This document shows positions 33,121 through 44,343 of a DNA stretch of 64,000 nt, in pieces (the first letter of the stretch is position 1; each line of letters starts with the position of its first letter). The translations under genes and the position numbers were made by a program. The DNA is from Symsagittifera roscoffensis. Lineage: Eukaryota > Xenacoelomorpha > Acoela > Convolutidae. The stretch spans positions 17,609,613 through 17,673,612 of the forward strand of contig NC_087071.1 of the NCBI RefSeq assembly GCF_963678635.1. Reading direction: 5' to 3'. The notes below the pieces were generated by a model. It was not told the origin of the DNA and searched no databases. It saw only the letters and a list, made by a program, of their open reading frames with translations.

Positions 33121-33674
33121 ATGAAACCAGACTTCATGGGTCATTCCGGCTTGAAAGCCCACCAGCTGAATAACACTTATCTGGAGGCTATTTTGAAAAG
33201 AACCAAGTTTAGTAATTGTCAATGTTGGGTGAAAACGATGTTTACTTTCACCAGAAAAAGCCTGATTTAAAACTGAAGAGTGCTAGCGAAACGTATGAAA
33301 ATATAATGAACTTTCGCAAAACTTTACTTCAGTGCCAGGTTCCCGTGCTGGTTGCTGCGTTAATTACGCGGCCATCGGGCCTGGCTGAAATTGAAAAAGT
33401 TAACAAGCAGTTGACCCATGAGCTGCGCACTTTGTTTTTTGGCCTAAGCTCGAGTTTGAGGAAGAAGTTGACATTTTCGGGAAATTCAAATTCCGCGAGA
33501 GTTCATTTAGACGAAGAATCCTATTGCAAAGTGTTCCGCAGCATAAAGCAACAACTATCTTGTAAGAAAAACCAAAGAGAAATTGGTTTTCTTATTTTAA
33601 CTTCAAGGAACACAGTTTTGCTTCAAGTGATTTCCAGTGTTAGCGATGTTCATTTATATTCTTGTTTAGAGTGA
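33121..33674 (+). pseudogene. SGNH-like unit B16, indels
   Basis: It carries the same A insertion as B15 plus a short deletion in the LERQPS codons (near 33200). GGND reads GEND. Open at 33216-33674. Confidence 0.55.
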
Positions 33675-33711
33675 TAATAAATGGTGACTCTCATGTAGAT
33701 CGCTATGGCGA

Positions 33712-34266
33712 TGAAACCAGACTTCATGGGTCATTCCGGCTTGAAAGCCCACCAGCTGAATAACACTTATCTGGAGACTATTTTGAAAAGGCAACCAAGT
33801 TTAGTAATTGTCAATGTTGGGTGGAAACGATGTTTACTTTCACCAGAAAAAGCCTGACTTAAAACTGAAGAGTGCTAGCGAAACGTATGAAAATATAATG
33901 AACTTTCGCAAAACTTTACTTCAGTGCCAGGTTCCCGTGCTAGTTGCTGCGTTAATAACGCGGCCATCGGGCCTGGCTGAAATTGAAAAAGTTAACAAGC
34001 AGTTGACCCATGAGCTGGGCACTTTGTTTTTTGGCCTAAGCTCGAGTTTGAGGAAAAAATTGACCTTTTCGGGAAACTCAAATTCCGCGAGAGTTCATTC
34101 AGACGAAGAATCCTATTGCAAAGTGTTCCGCAGCATAAAGCAACAACTATCTTGTAAGAAAAACCAAAGAGAAATTGGTTTTCTTATTTTAACTTCAATG
34201 AACACAGTTTTGCTTCAAGTGATTTCCAGTGTTAGCGATGTTCATTTATATTCTTGTTTAGAGTGA
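33712..34266 (+). pseudogene. SGNH-like unit B17, one-base insertion
   Basis: Twin of B15 (extra A before MLGGND, CATTCAGACG). Last complete unit of the array. Open at 33808-34266. Confidence 0.55.
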
Positions 34267-34370
34267 TAATTATTGGTTACTCTCATGTAAATCACGTTGG
34301 CGATGAAACCAACCTTCATGGGTCATTCCGGCTTAAAAGCCCACCAGCTGAATAACACTTATCTGGAGGT

Positions 34371-36225
34371 CCATTATTTTTTTTGTGTCCTTTGCGTATT
34401 TGAAGTTCGATTGTAGAATTAGCTTCTGTCTTCTAACCACGAAAATGAGCGAGACATAAAATGAAAATAAAGGCAAGTTGGACGGTTGAACAGAAATTGT
34501 GTGAGGGTTACAAAAAAGCCATCGACCCCTAGTGCGGAAGGTGAATATTAACTTGAATTGTCCAGCAAAATAAAAGTCTAGCAAGCTGATCCAGATTCTC
34601 AAAATATGTTTAGCCTATTAAAAAGAGCAACCAAATAAGTTCTTTTCGTTTAAAGAGATCTTCGGCCATAGAAAGTTTTTATTGGAAATATCTAACATTT
34701 TTTTTGTGCATTCAGTAAATTGTTTAAAGTTTCTGTTAAATATGTTAAGTCTTCACAAAAGTGCATTCACAGAAAGAAAACTGTAACTAACAGCTATAGT
34801 TGACAGAGTTTCATTGATATGTACCAAAAAATAGTAAAGGGTTTCAATAGTAAACCTCAATACTTCAAGATCCGATTCGCTAAATAAAATAATTTAAAAA
34901 GTTCCAAAATTGAATTGCATGAATATCTTGCATAAAAAATCAAGTGTTTTTGGAAACTTTTAAGGTCTGTGCAGCAATTTGAGTATTTCCAAGTTGACTC
35001 GCTTGGTTATCCGGCTAGGAGAAACTTGAAAAAAATTTTGTTTGAAAAGCTTTCATAGAAAAACATTACATTTTTGCTGAGCGATTTGTGTCCTGAAATA
35101 ACTGGAAATATTCAAGGTGTTGCAGTTTCAGTAGCTGACTTAGCACAAAATTTGAACTTTTGCTAAGCGTGTCGCAAAATTTTATGAAACCGCCTTACGA
35201 TATTGCTCACTTTGAATATCTTAATTAGAACATTAAATAATTTTTTTCAAGCCTATTGATCAACGGAGATACGCTTGCATGCTTGCAGTTATGTTTGTTT
35301 TGTAATTATGTATGTATGTATGTTTATTTGTAAGTTTCTATGGATCTTTGTGATTAAGTTATTATATGATATTAACCATTTTCCATAACGATTTAAAATA
35401 TGGCGTAACTTTAAAATTTGGTTTTTAAAGTCGGAAAAAAACTTTTTGTTTTTTATTAGAAAATTTTGATTGATTGGCTCCAGATTATTATCATAAAAAT
35501 TACGGTTTTTCAAAATCTTTCGATTTTTCTTTCTGTAAACAATTTTATGATAAAGACAGTTTTTTTTTTACATTTTAAGTGATTGCAGGAATGGTTGAAT
35601 TTCAGTAAAATTATCAGGATTCGTACAATTACAGCTTAAAGAGTGTTGCGTTATGTTGTCTTCAACAAAAATTGAATTTTACTAAGGTTAAGATTTTTAA
35701 ATGAACGATTTCCATGGTTGTGCTAATGATTTTCATTTTTCTTATCATAGTTTCAATGATTTTTTAATGAAAATCATCATGACATATCAACATCATCAAC
35801 ATAATAATTTAAGTTTTAAACAAAGAATTGTTACTCATGAGTTAAAAAACAATACGTCCGTAGAAGAAACATCAGTTGGTACGTCGTTAATAGCCCTGTT
35901 AATTTAACGGGTGTGCAGAATTTTTCTACCGGCGTCTAATGATTACTGTTTACAAAGCTTTTAAACATAAAAGAACGCCTAATCTGATTCAGTGACAAAT
36001 TTGAGTGATCAGTTTTTTAAAATTAGTTTTCCATCTAATGCGTGGAAAAGAATTACTGAAAATGAGTTTTAAGTAGAAAGTTTGATGTGAAGAGTTTTTT
36101 GTCAGTTTAATTTTTGCCATTACCGCTTTGTAATGAAAACATTAACAATGAAATCTGTTAAGGTGCCCCCTGTTAGCAGAATGGAGTACCTGAGGGGGTA
36201 GGTTCGTTAAATACACAAATTGCAA
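34371..36225. repeat. spacer B-C: alpha, gamma and delta blocks
   Basis: The truncated unit stops at TATCTGGAGG and joins alpha (TCCATTATTTT...). Gamma and the delta leader of array C follow. The beta blocks present in spacer A-B are absent here. The minus strand of 34333-34602 and 35289-35513 is open, but only the first follows the alpha frame. Confidence 0.75.
35701..35907 (+). CDS. 68-aa His-rich ORF, leader copy 3
   Basis: Same ORF as at 14398, with one His codon fewer and a Gln in the run (YQHHQHNN), and FKQRIV. The in-frame 3-nt change supports past coding use but does not prove it. Confidence 0.4.
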   Translation: MNDFHGCANDFHFSYHSFNDFLMKIIMTYQHHQHNNLSFKQRIVTHELKNNTSVEETSVGTSLIALLI

Positions 36226-36966
36226 TTGATTTCCAGTGTTAGCGATGTTCATTTATATTCTTGTTTAGAGTGATAATAATTGGTGACTCTCATGTAAATC
36301 ACGTTGGCGATGAAACCAGATTTCATGGGTCATTCCGGCTTGAAAGCCCACCAGCTGAATAACACTTATCTGGAGTCTATTTTGAAAAGGCAACCAAGTG
36401 TAGTAATTGTCATGTTGGGTGGAAACGATGTTTACTTTCACCAGAAAAAGCCTGATTTAAAACTGAAGAGTGCTAGCGAAACGTATGAAAATATAATATA
36501 CTTTCGCAAAACTTTACTTCAGTGCCAGGTTCCCGTGCTAGTTGCTGCGTTAATAACGCGGCCATCGGTCCTGGCTGAAATTGAAAAAGATAACAAGCAG
36601 TTTACCCATGAGCTGGGCACTTTGTTTTTTGGCCTAAGCTCGAGTTTGAGGAAGAAGTTGACATTTTCGGGAAACTCAAATTCCGCGAGAGTTCATTTAG
36701 ACGAAGAATCCTATTGCAAAGTGTTTCGCAGCATAAAGCAAAAACTATCTTGAAAGAAAAATCAAAGAGAAAATGATTTTTTTATTTTAACTTCAAAAAA
36801 CACAGTTTTGCTTCAAGTGATTTCCAGTGTTAGCGATGTTCATTTATATTCATGTTTAGAGTGATAATTATTGGTGACTCTCATGTAAATCACATTGGCG
36901 ATGAAACCAACCTTCATGGGTCATTCCGGCTTAAAAGCCCACCAGCTGAATAACACTTATCTGGAG
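36226..36966 (+). repeat. array C: one SGNH-like unit plus a truncated unit
   Basis: One unit (ORF 36310-36753) is followed by a stub that ends at the same TATCTGGAGG/TCCATTAT junction as arrays B and D. Both stubs start with the variant AACCAACCTTCATGG. Confidence 0.9.
36310..36753 (+). CDS. SGNH-like ORF, unit C1
   Basis: 147 codons, slightly short because TGT is TGA after KQKLS. Marked by LESILKR, ENIIYF and EKDNKQF. Confidence 0.5.
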   Translation: MKPDFMGHSGLKAHQLNNTYLESILKRQPSVVIVMLGGNDVYFHQKKPDLKLKSASETYENIIYFRKTLLQCQVPVLVAALITRPSVLAEIEKDNKQFTHELGTLFFGLSSSLRKKLTFSGNSNSARVHLDEESYCKVFRSIKQKLS

Positions 36967-39900
36967 GTCCATTATTTTTTTTTGTGTCCTTTGCGTATTT
37001 GAAGTTCGATTGTAGAGTTAGCTCCTCTCTTCTAGCCACGAAAATGAGCGAGACATAAAATGAAAATAAAGGCAAGTTGGACGATTGAACAGAAATTGTG
37101 TGAGAGTTACAAAAAAGCCATCGATTTCTAGAGAGGAAGATGAATATTAACTTGAATTGTCCAGCAAAATAAAAGTCTAACATGTTGATCCAGATTCTCA
37201 AAATTTGTTTAGCCTATTAAAAAGAGCAACCAAATTTGTTCTTTTCGTTTAAAGAAAACTTCGGCCATAGAAAGTTTTCATTGGAAATATCTAACATTGT
37301 TTTTCTTTTTTGTGCATTCAGTAAATTGTTTAAAGTTGCTGTTAAATATGTTAAGTCTTCACAAAAGTGCATTCACAGAAAAAAAAACAGAAACTAACAG
37401 CTATAGTTGACAGAGTTTCATTGACATGTACCAAAAAATACGTTTTTGGTTAGGTCAAAACTAATTGATTTTATTTTTTTAAAGCTCTATACAAAGCCGT
37501 AGGTGGTTCTAGCCTCAAATGAGATATGTTCTGGATGAATTACATCATTGTTAATGAGTATACCTGTTGAAAACTTGTTGCAGTCCTCAAAGTATAAAAT
37601 TTTATGTGCTCTTAAATGAATTTAAACAAAAAATTGCTTCGTATTAAAAATGCGTAAATTTATATGCGGTCGGTTTTAGTTTTGTTCCTATAGTACCGTA
37701 TGTATTTCTTCAATTCATAAAAATATCTCATCATTCATCCAACTGTTTTATTTATTAACTTTGCTTATTAGTAACAAAAAAGTTGAGAGTTTGACCCATG
37801 TTGATCCAGATTGTCAAAATTGGTGTACCTTATCAAAAAGAGCAATCAAATGTGTTCTTCTCAATTTAAGAGATCTTCGGCCATTGAAAGCTTTCATTTG
37901 AAATTTCAAACATTTTTTCTTTATTTGCGTTCAGTTAATTGTTTCAATTTTCTGTCAATTATGTTAAGTCTTCAAAAAAGTGGATTTACAGAAATAAACA
38001 GTAACTAACAGTTTTTGTTAAGTCAAAACTCATTAGTTTCACTTTTTTAGCTCTATAAAAAGCCGCAGGTGGTTCAAATCTCAATAGGGATACGTTCTTG
38101 ATGAATTACAGCATTGATAATGAGTATACCTGTTGAAAACTTGTTGCAGTCCTTTAAGTATTAAATTTTATGTGCTCCTAATTGAATATAAACGAAAAAT
38201 TGCTTCATATTATAAATGCGTAAATTTATGTGCCGTCAGTTTTAGTTTTATTCCATTATTACCGTATGTGATTCTTCAATTCTTAAAAGTATCTCATTCA
38301 TCCAACTTAATTTCAATGAACAACGAAATCAAAACTTAACAAAAACTAAAAAGAAGGTTTCTTCGATTTCAAAAATTAATAACATTCAGCAAACTGCCTC
38401 AACATAAAAAAAACTGCTGGAAAATTTGCTTAGTTAAATCCATGTTCTATATTAGAGGTCCAAGATTTTATTTGTGTCCTTTGCATACTTGAAATTCGAT
38501 TGTAGAAATAGCTTCTCTCTTCTAACCACGAAAATGAGCGAGACATAAAATGAAAAAAAAGACAAGTTGGACTGTTGAACAGAAATTGTGTGAGGGTTAC
38601 AAAAAAGCCATCGACCTCTCGTGAGGAAGGTGAACATTAACTTGAATTAACCGGCAAAATAAAAGTCTAACAAGTTGATCCAGATTCTCAAAATATGTAT
38701 AGCCTATTAAAAAGAGCAACCAAATGTGTTCTTTTCGTTTAAAGAGATCTTCGTCCATAGAAAGTTTTTATTGGAAATATCTAACATTTTTTTCTTTTTT
38801 GTGCATTCAGTAAATTGTTTAAAGGTTTTTGTTAAATATGTCAAGTCTTCACAAAAGTGCATTCACAGAAAGAAAACTGTAACTAACAGCTATAACTGAC
38901 AGAGTTTCATTGATATGTACCAAAAAATAGTAAAGGGTTTCAATAGTAAATTTCAATACTTCAAGATCCGATTCGCTAAATAAAATAACTTAAAAAGTTC
39001 CAAAATTGAATTGCATGAATATCTTGCATAAAAAATCAAGTTTTTTTGGAAACTTTTAAGGTCTGTGCAGCAATTTGAGTATTTCCAAGTTGACTCGCTT
39101 GATTATCCGGCTAGGAGAAACTTGAAAAAATTTTTGTTTGAAAAGCTTTCATAGAAAAACATTACATTTTTGCTGAGCGATTTGTGTCCTGAAATAACTG
39201 GAAATATTCAAGGTGTTGCAGTTTCAGTAGCTGACTTAGCACAAAATTTGAACTTTTGCTAAGCGTGTCGCAAAATTTTATGAAACCGCCTTACGATATT
39301 GCTCACTTTGAATATTTTAATTAGAACATTAAATAATTTTTTTTCAAGCCTATTGATCAACGGAGATACGCTTGCATGCTTGCAGCTATGTTTGTTTTGT
39401 AATTATGTATGTATGTTTATTTGTAAGTTTCTATGGATCTTTGTGATTAAGTTATTATATGATATTAACCATTTTCCATAACGATTTAAAATATGGCGTA
39501 ACTTTAAAGTTTGGTTTTTAAAGTCGGAAAAAAAATATTTTGTTTTTTATTAAAAAATTTTGATTGATTGGCTCCAGATTATTATCATAAAGATAACGGT
39601 TTTTCAAAATTTTTCAATTTTTCTTTCTGTAAACAATTTTATGATAAAGACATTGTTTTTTTTACATTTTAAGTGATTGCAGGAATGGTTGAATTTTAGT
39701 AAAATTATCAGGATTCGTACAATTACAGCTTAAAGAGTGTTGCGTTATGTTGTCTTCAACAAAAATTGAATTTTACTAAGATTATGATTTTTAAATGAAC
39801 GATTTCCATGGTTGTGCTAATGATTTTCATTTTTCTTATCTTTGTTTCAATGATTTTTTAATGAAAATCATCATGACATCAACATCATCATCACCATAAT

Positions 39901-40324
39901 AATTTAAGTTTTAAACAAAGAATTGTTACTCATGAGTTAAAAAACAATACGTCCGTAGAAGAAACATCAGTTGGTACGTCGTTAATAGCCCTGTTAATTT
40001 AACGGGTGTGCGGAATTTTTCTACCGGCGTCTAATGATTACTGTTTACAAAGCTTTTAAACATAAAAGAACGCCTAATGTGATTCAGTGACAAATTTAAG
40101 TGATCAGTTTTTTAAAATTAGTTTTCCATCTAATGCGTGGAAAAGAATTATTGAAAATGAGTTTTTTGTAGTAGAAGTTTGATGTGAAGAGATTTTTTGT
40201 CAGTTTAATTTTTGCCATTATCGCTTTGTAATGAAAACATTAACAATGAAATCTGTTAAGGTGCCCCCATTTAGCAGAATGGAGTACCTGAGGGAGTAGG
40301 TTCATTAAATACACAAATTGCAAT
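36967..40324. repeat. spacer C-D: alpha, beta1, beta2, alpha', gamma and delta blocks
   Basis: Same block order as spacer A-B (alpha about 36963-37200; beta1 37258-37745; beta2 37880-38290; alpha' 38450-38690; gamma about 38750-39280; delta 39345-40324). The two spacers are copies of one segmental duplication. Confidence 0.75.
39795..40002 (+). pseudogene. 69-aa His-rich ORF, leader copy 4, frameshifted
   Basis: The same ORF begins at 39795, but a 2-nt deletion just before the His run (near 39878) breaks the frame. Confidence 0.5.
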
Positions 40325-40407
40325 TGATTTCCAGTGTTAGCGATGTTCATTTATATTCTTGTTTAGAGTGATAATTATTGGTGACTCTCATGTAAATCAC
40401 GTTGGCG

Positions 40408-40948
40408 ATGAAACCAACCTTCATGGGTCAGTCCGGCTTAAACGCCCACCAGCTGAATAACACTTATCTGGAGGCTATTTTGGAAAGGCAACCAAGTGTA
40501 GTAATTGTCATGTTGGGTGGAAACGATGTTTACTTTCACCAGAAAAAGCCTGATTTAAAACTGAAGAGTGCTAGCGAAACGTATGAAAATATAATGTACT
40601 TTCGCAAAACTTTACTTCAGTGCCAGGTTCCCGTGCTGTTTACTCGTGCTGGTTACGCCTGCGATAATTACGCGGCCATCGGGCCTGGCTGAAATTGAAA
40701 AAATTAACAAGCAGTTGACCCATGAGCTGCGCACTTTGTTTTTTGGCCTAAGCTCGAGTTTGAGGAAGAAATTGACATTTTCGGGAAATTCAAATTCCGC
40801 GAGAGTTCATTTAGACGAAGAATCATATTTCAAAGTGTTCCGCAGCATAAAGCAACAACTATCTTGTAAAAAAAATCAAAGAGAAATTGATTTTTTTAAT
40901 TTCAACTTCAATGAACACAGTTTTGCTTCAAGTGATTTCCAGTGTTAG
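40408..40948 (+). pseudogene. SGNH-like unit D1, disrupted by a short insertion
   Basis: A local insertion/replacement at about 40638-40665 (a second GTGCTGGTTA-like copy) breaks the frame between CQVPVL and the TRPSG segment. The 3' frame is open at 40646-40948. Confidence 0.55.
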
Positions 40949-41015
40949 CGATGTTCATTTATATTCTTGTTTAGAGTGATAATAATTGGTGACTGTCATG
41001 TAAATCACGTTGGCG

Positions 41016-41471
41016 ATGAAACCAGATTTTATGGGTCATTCCGGCTTGAAAGCCCACCAGCTGAATAACACTTATCTGGAGGCTATTTTGGAAAGGCAAC
41101 CAAGTGTAGTAATTGTCATGTTGGGTGGAAACGATGTTTACTTTCACCAGAAAAAGCCTGATTTAAAACTGAAGAGTGCTAGCGAAACGTATAAAAATAT
41201 AATGTACTTTCGCAAAACTTTACTTCAGTGCCAGGTTCCCGTGCTAGTTGCTGCGTTACTAACGCGGCCATCGGGCCTGGCTGAAATTGAAAAAGTTAAC
41301 AAGCAGTTGACCCATGAGCTGGGCACTTTGTTTTTTGGCCTAAGCTCGAGTTTGAGGAAGAAATTGATATTTTCGGGAAACTCAAAATCCGCGAGAGTTC
41401 ATTTAGACGAAGAATCCAATTGCAAAGTGTTCCGCAGCATAAAGCAACAACTATCTTGTAAGAAAAATTAA
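41016..41471 (+). CDS. SGNH-like ORF, unit D2
   Basis: Full-length 151 codons ending SCKKN. It shares GNSKSARVHLDEESNCK with A4 and A6, indicating exchange between arrays. Confidence 0.55.
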   Translation: MKPDFMGHSGLKAHQLNNTYLEAILERQPSVVIVMLGGNDVYFHQKKPDLKLKSASETYKNIMYFRKTLLQCQVPVLVAALLTRPSGLAEIEKVNKQLTHELGTLFFGLSSSLRKKLIFSGNSKSARVHLDEESNCKVFRSIKQQLSCKKN

Positions 41472-42553
41472 AGAGAAATTGATTTTTTTTTATTTTAACT
41501 TCAATGAACACAGTTTTGCTTCAAGTGATTTCCAGTGTTAGCGATGTTCATTTATATTCTTGTTTAGAGTGATAATTATTGGTGACTCTCATGTAAATCA
41601 CGTTGGCGATGAAACCAACCTTCATGGGTCATTCCGGCTTAAAAACCCATCAGCTGAAAAACTCTTATCTGGAGGTCCATTATTTTTTTGTGTCCTTTGC
41701 GTATTTGAAGTTCGATTGTAGAGTTAGCTTCTCTCTTCTAGCCACGAAAATGAGCGAGACATAAAATGAAAATAAAGGCAAGTTGGACGATTGAACAGAA
41801 ATTGTGTGAGAGTTACAAAAAAGCCATCGATTTCTAGAGAGGAAGATGAATATTAACTTGAATTGTCCAGCAAAATAAAAGTCTAACATGTTGATCCAGA
41901 TTCTCAAAATTTGTTTAGCCTATTAAAAAGAGCAACCAAATGTGTTCTTTTCGTTTAAAGAAATCTTCGGCCATAGAAAGTTTTCATTGGAAATATCTAA
42001 AATTTTCTTTTTTGTGCATTCAAAAAATTGTTTAAAGTTGCTGTTAAATATGTTAAGTCTTCACAAAAGTGCATTCACAGAAAAAAAAAACAGAAACTAA
42101 CAGCTATAGTTGACAGAGTTTCATTGACATGTACAAAAAAAATACGTTTTTGGTTAAGTCAAAACTAATTGATTTTATTTTTTTAAAGCTCCATACAAAG
42201 TCGTAGGTGGTTCTAACCTCAAATGAGATATGTTCTGGATGAATTACATCATTGATAATGAGTATACCTGTTGAAAACTTGTTGCAGTCCTCAAAGTATA
42301 AAATTTTATGTGCTCTTAAATGAATGTAAACAAAAAATTGCTTCGTATTATAAATGCGTAAATTTATGTGCCGTCGGTTTTAGTTTTGTTCCTATAGTAC
42401 CGTATGTATTTCTTCAATTCATAAAAATATCTCCTCATTCATCCAACTGTTTTATTTATTAACTTTTGCCTTGTTAGTAACAAAAACGTTGAGAGTTTGA
42501 CCCATGTTGATCCAGATTGTCAAAATTGGTGTACCTTATCAAAAAGAGCAATC

Positions 42554-42650
42554 AAAGTGTTCCGCAGCATAAAGCAACAACTATCTTGTAAGAAAAAATT
42601 GATTTTTTTATTTTAATTTTAATGAACAGTTTTGTTACGTTTAAGAAATT
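42554..42650 (+). repeat. isolated 3' fragment of an SGNH unit
   Basis: Begins AAGTGTTCCGCAGCATAAAG inside beta-type sequence and continues through CTATCTTGTAAG to AGTTTTGTTACGTTTAAG, the same right boundary as array A. It is a remnant of a deleted array. Confidence 0.8.
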
Positions 42651-42920
42651 AAAACTTCACAAAAATTAGAAAGAAGGTTTCTTCGATTTCAAATATTAAA
42701 AAGATTCAGCAAACTGCTGGAAAATTTGCTTGTTTAAATCCATGTTCGAAATAAGAGGTCTATTATTTTTTATGTGTCCTTTGCATATTTGAAGTTCGAT
42801 TGTAGAGTTAGCTTCTCTCTTCTAACCACGAAAATGAGCGAGACATGAAATGAAAATAAAGACAAGTTGGACGGTTGAACAGAAACTGTGTGAGGGTTAC
42901 AAAAAAGCCATCGACCTCTA

Positions 42921-43420
42921 ACAAACAGTGTCACCAATTCGGCTTCGCCTGGCTCCTTGAACACTTCAACACACGGTTAACTGACGTTTCGCTTATGACA
43001 TCATCTAATCATCGTTACATACAGTTTGCAACTGACTGCCTGTTAAATTTAAACCTTACAGATACACATACTGATGAGTTTTTTCGGCGAGGTATTCAAT
43101 CTTTAAAGTTATATGGCGAGTGAACAAACTTATTCAACAAACAAATAAATTTTCAAATAACTGACAATGACAATTCTTTGCGGCAATTGGCTGCCGCGTT
43201 ACGACGCGAAATGGTATTTTTTTCCTCACTTTGACCTGTAATCAGCATAAGCATCCTGGCGTGGGGCCTCTTTTAAGAGCGGTAGATAATTTTTACAAGA
43301 TCTGTTCTGATGAGATCAGTAAAGAGTCAATAAATACTTTTATGGGCACCTTAGTCAGATGCTGGAGCAGAAGCATCAAGTATTTTATAAAACTCATCAC
43401 TCGATCTAGAGAAAATTTGA
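42921..43420 (+). mobile_element. Helitron-like Rep fragment, copy 1
   Basis: Begins at CAAACAGTGTCACCAATTC, as copy 2 does. The translated pieces (CHQFGFAWLLEHFNTRL; SLTCNQHKHPGVGPLL; MGTLVRCWSRSIKYF) look like the N-terminal part of a Helitron Rep/helicase protein upstream of the HUH motif. It is frameshifted at about 43125-43230. At 43421 it rejoins the gamma block (TATTTCCAAGTTGACTCGC). Confidence 0.55.
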
Positions 43421-44133
43421 TATTTCCAAGTTGACTCGCTTGGTTATCCGGCTAGGAGAAAATTGAATTTTTTTTTGTTTGAAAAGCTTTCATAGGAAAA
43501 CATTACATTTTTGCTGAGCGATTTGTGTCCTGAAAAAACTGGAAATATTCAAGGTGTTGCAGCTTCAATAGCTGATTTAGCACAAAATTTGAACTTTTGC
43601 TAAGCGTGTCGCAAAATTTTATGAAACCGCCTTACGATATTGCTCACTTTGAATATCTTAATTAGAACATTAAATATTTTTTTCAAGCCTATTGATCAAC
43701 GGAGATACGCTTTATGCTTGCAGCTATGTTTGTTTTGTAATTATGTATGTATGTTTATTTGTAAGTTTCTATGGATCTTTGTGATTGTGTTATTATATGA
43801 TATTAACCATTTTCCATAACGATTTAAAATAATGGCGTAATTTTGAAGTTTGGTTTTTAAAGTCGGAAAAAAACATTTTGTTTTTTTTTAGAAAATTTTG
43901 CTTAATTGGCTCCAGATTATTATCATAAACATTACGGTTTTTCACATTTTTTCGATTTTTCTTTCTGTAAACAATTTTATGATAAAAACATAGTTTTTTT
44001 CTATATTTTAAGTGATTGCAGGAATGGTTGAATTTTAGTAAAATTTTCAGGATTCGTACAAATACAGCTTAAAGAGTGTTGCGTTATGTTGTCTTCAACA
44101 AAAATTGAATTCTACTTAGGTTATGATTTTTAA

Positions 44134-44343
44134 ATGAACGATTTTCATAGTTGTGCTAATGATTTTCATTTTTCTTATCATAGTTTCAATGATTTCTTAA
44201 TGAAAATCATCATGTCATATCAGCATCATCATCACCATAATAATTTAAGTTTTAAACGAAGAATTGTTACTCATGAGTTAAAAAACAATATTTCCAGAGA
44301 AGAGACATCAGTTGGTACGTCGTTAATAGCCCTGTTAACTTAA
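44134..44343 (+). CDS. 69-aa His-rich ORF, leader copy 5 (array lost)
   Basis: Intact 69-codon frame, with changes such as DFHSCAND, MSYQHHHHH and NNISREETS. The downstream SGNH array is missing here. Confidence 0.4.
   Translation: MNDFHSCANDFHFSYHSFNDFLMKIIMSYQHHHHHNNLSFKRRIVTHELKNNISREETSVGTSLIALLT

Larger units (their letters stand above)
24172..34370 (+). repeat. array B: seventeen SGNH-like units plus a truncated unit
   Basis: ORF starts are 24253, 24845, 25437, 26029, 26620, 27211, 27802, 28393, 28984, 29574, 30165, 30756, 31347, 31938, about 32529, about 33121 and about 33712, with a stub from about 34303 to 34366. In most units the SCKKN stop is CAA, so the frame reads almost the whole unit and stops at TGA in the next TTTAGAGTGATAATAA. 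Variant units recur in blocks: B1 and B3 share a nonsense codon; B5-B7 share GATCTGGAGG and GTGATAATT; B9-B11 share AACTTAAGAG and an A-run; B15 and B17 share an inserted A and CATTCAGACG. Confidence 0.93.
40325..41672 (+). repeat. array D: two SGNH-like units plus a truncated unit
   Basis: Unit starts are 40408 and 41016, with a stub from about 41608. The stub ends at the same alpha junction as arrays B and C. Confidence 0.9.

Noticed and set aside
14933-34370. Arrays as a CRISPR-like repeat system
   Set aside because: The period is 591 bp with no short repeat and unique-spacer pattern, in a eukaryotic context.
14933-34370. Arrays as one giant multi-exon gene encoding tandem hydrolase domains
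   Set aside because: Joining the donor CTT to the next acceptor AGTGATAA makes TAG in the hydrolase frame, and each unit has TGA TAA TAA in that frame at its start.
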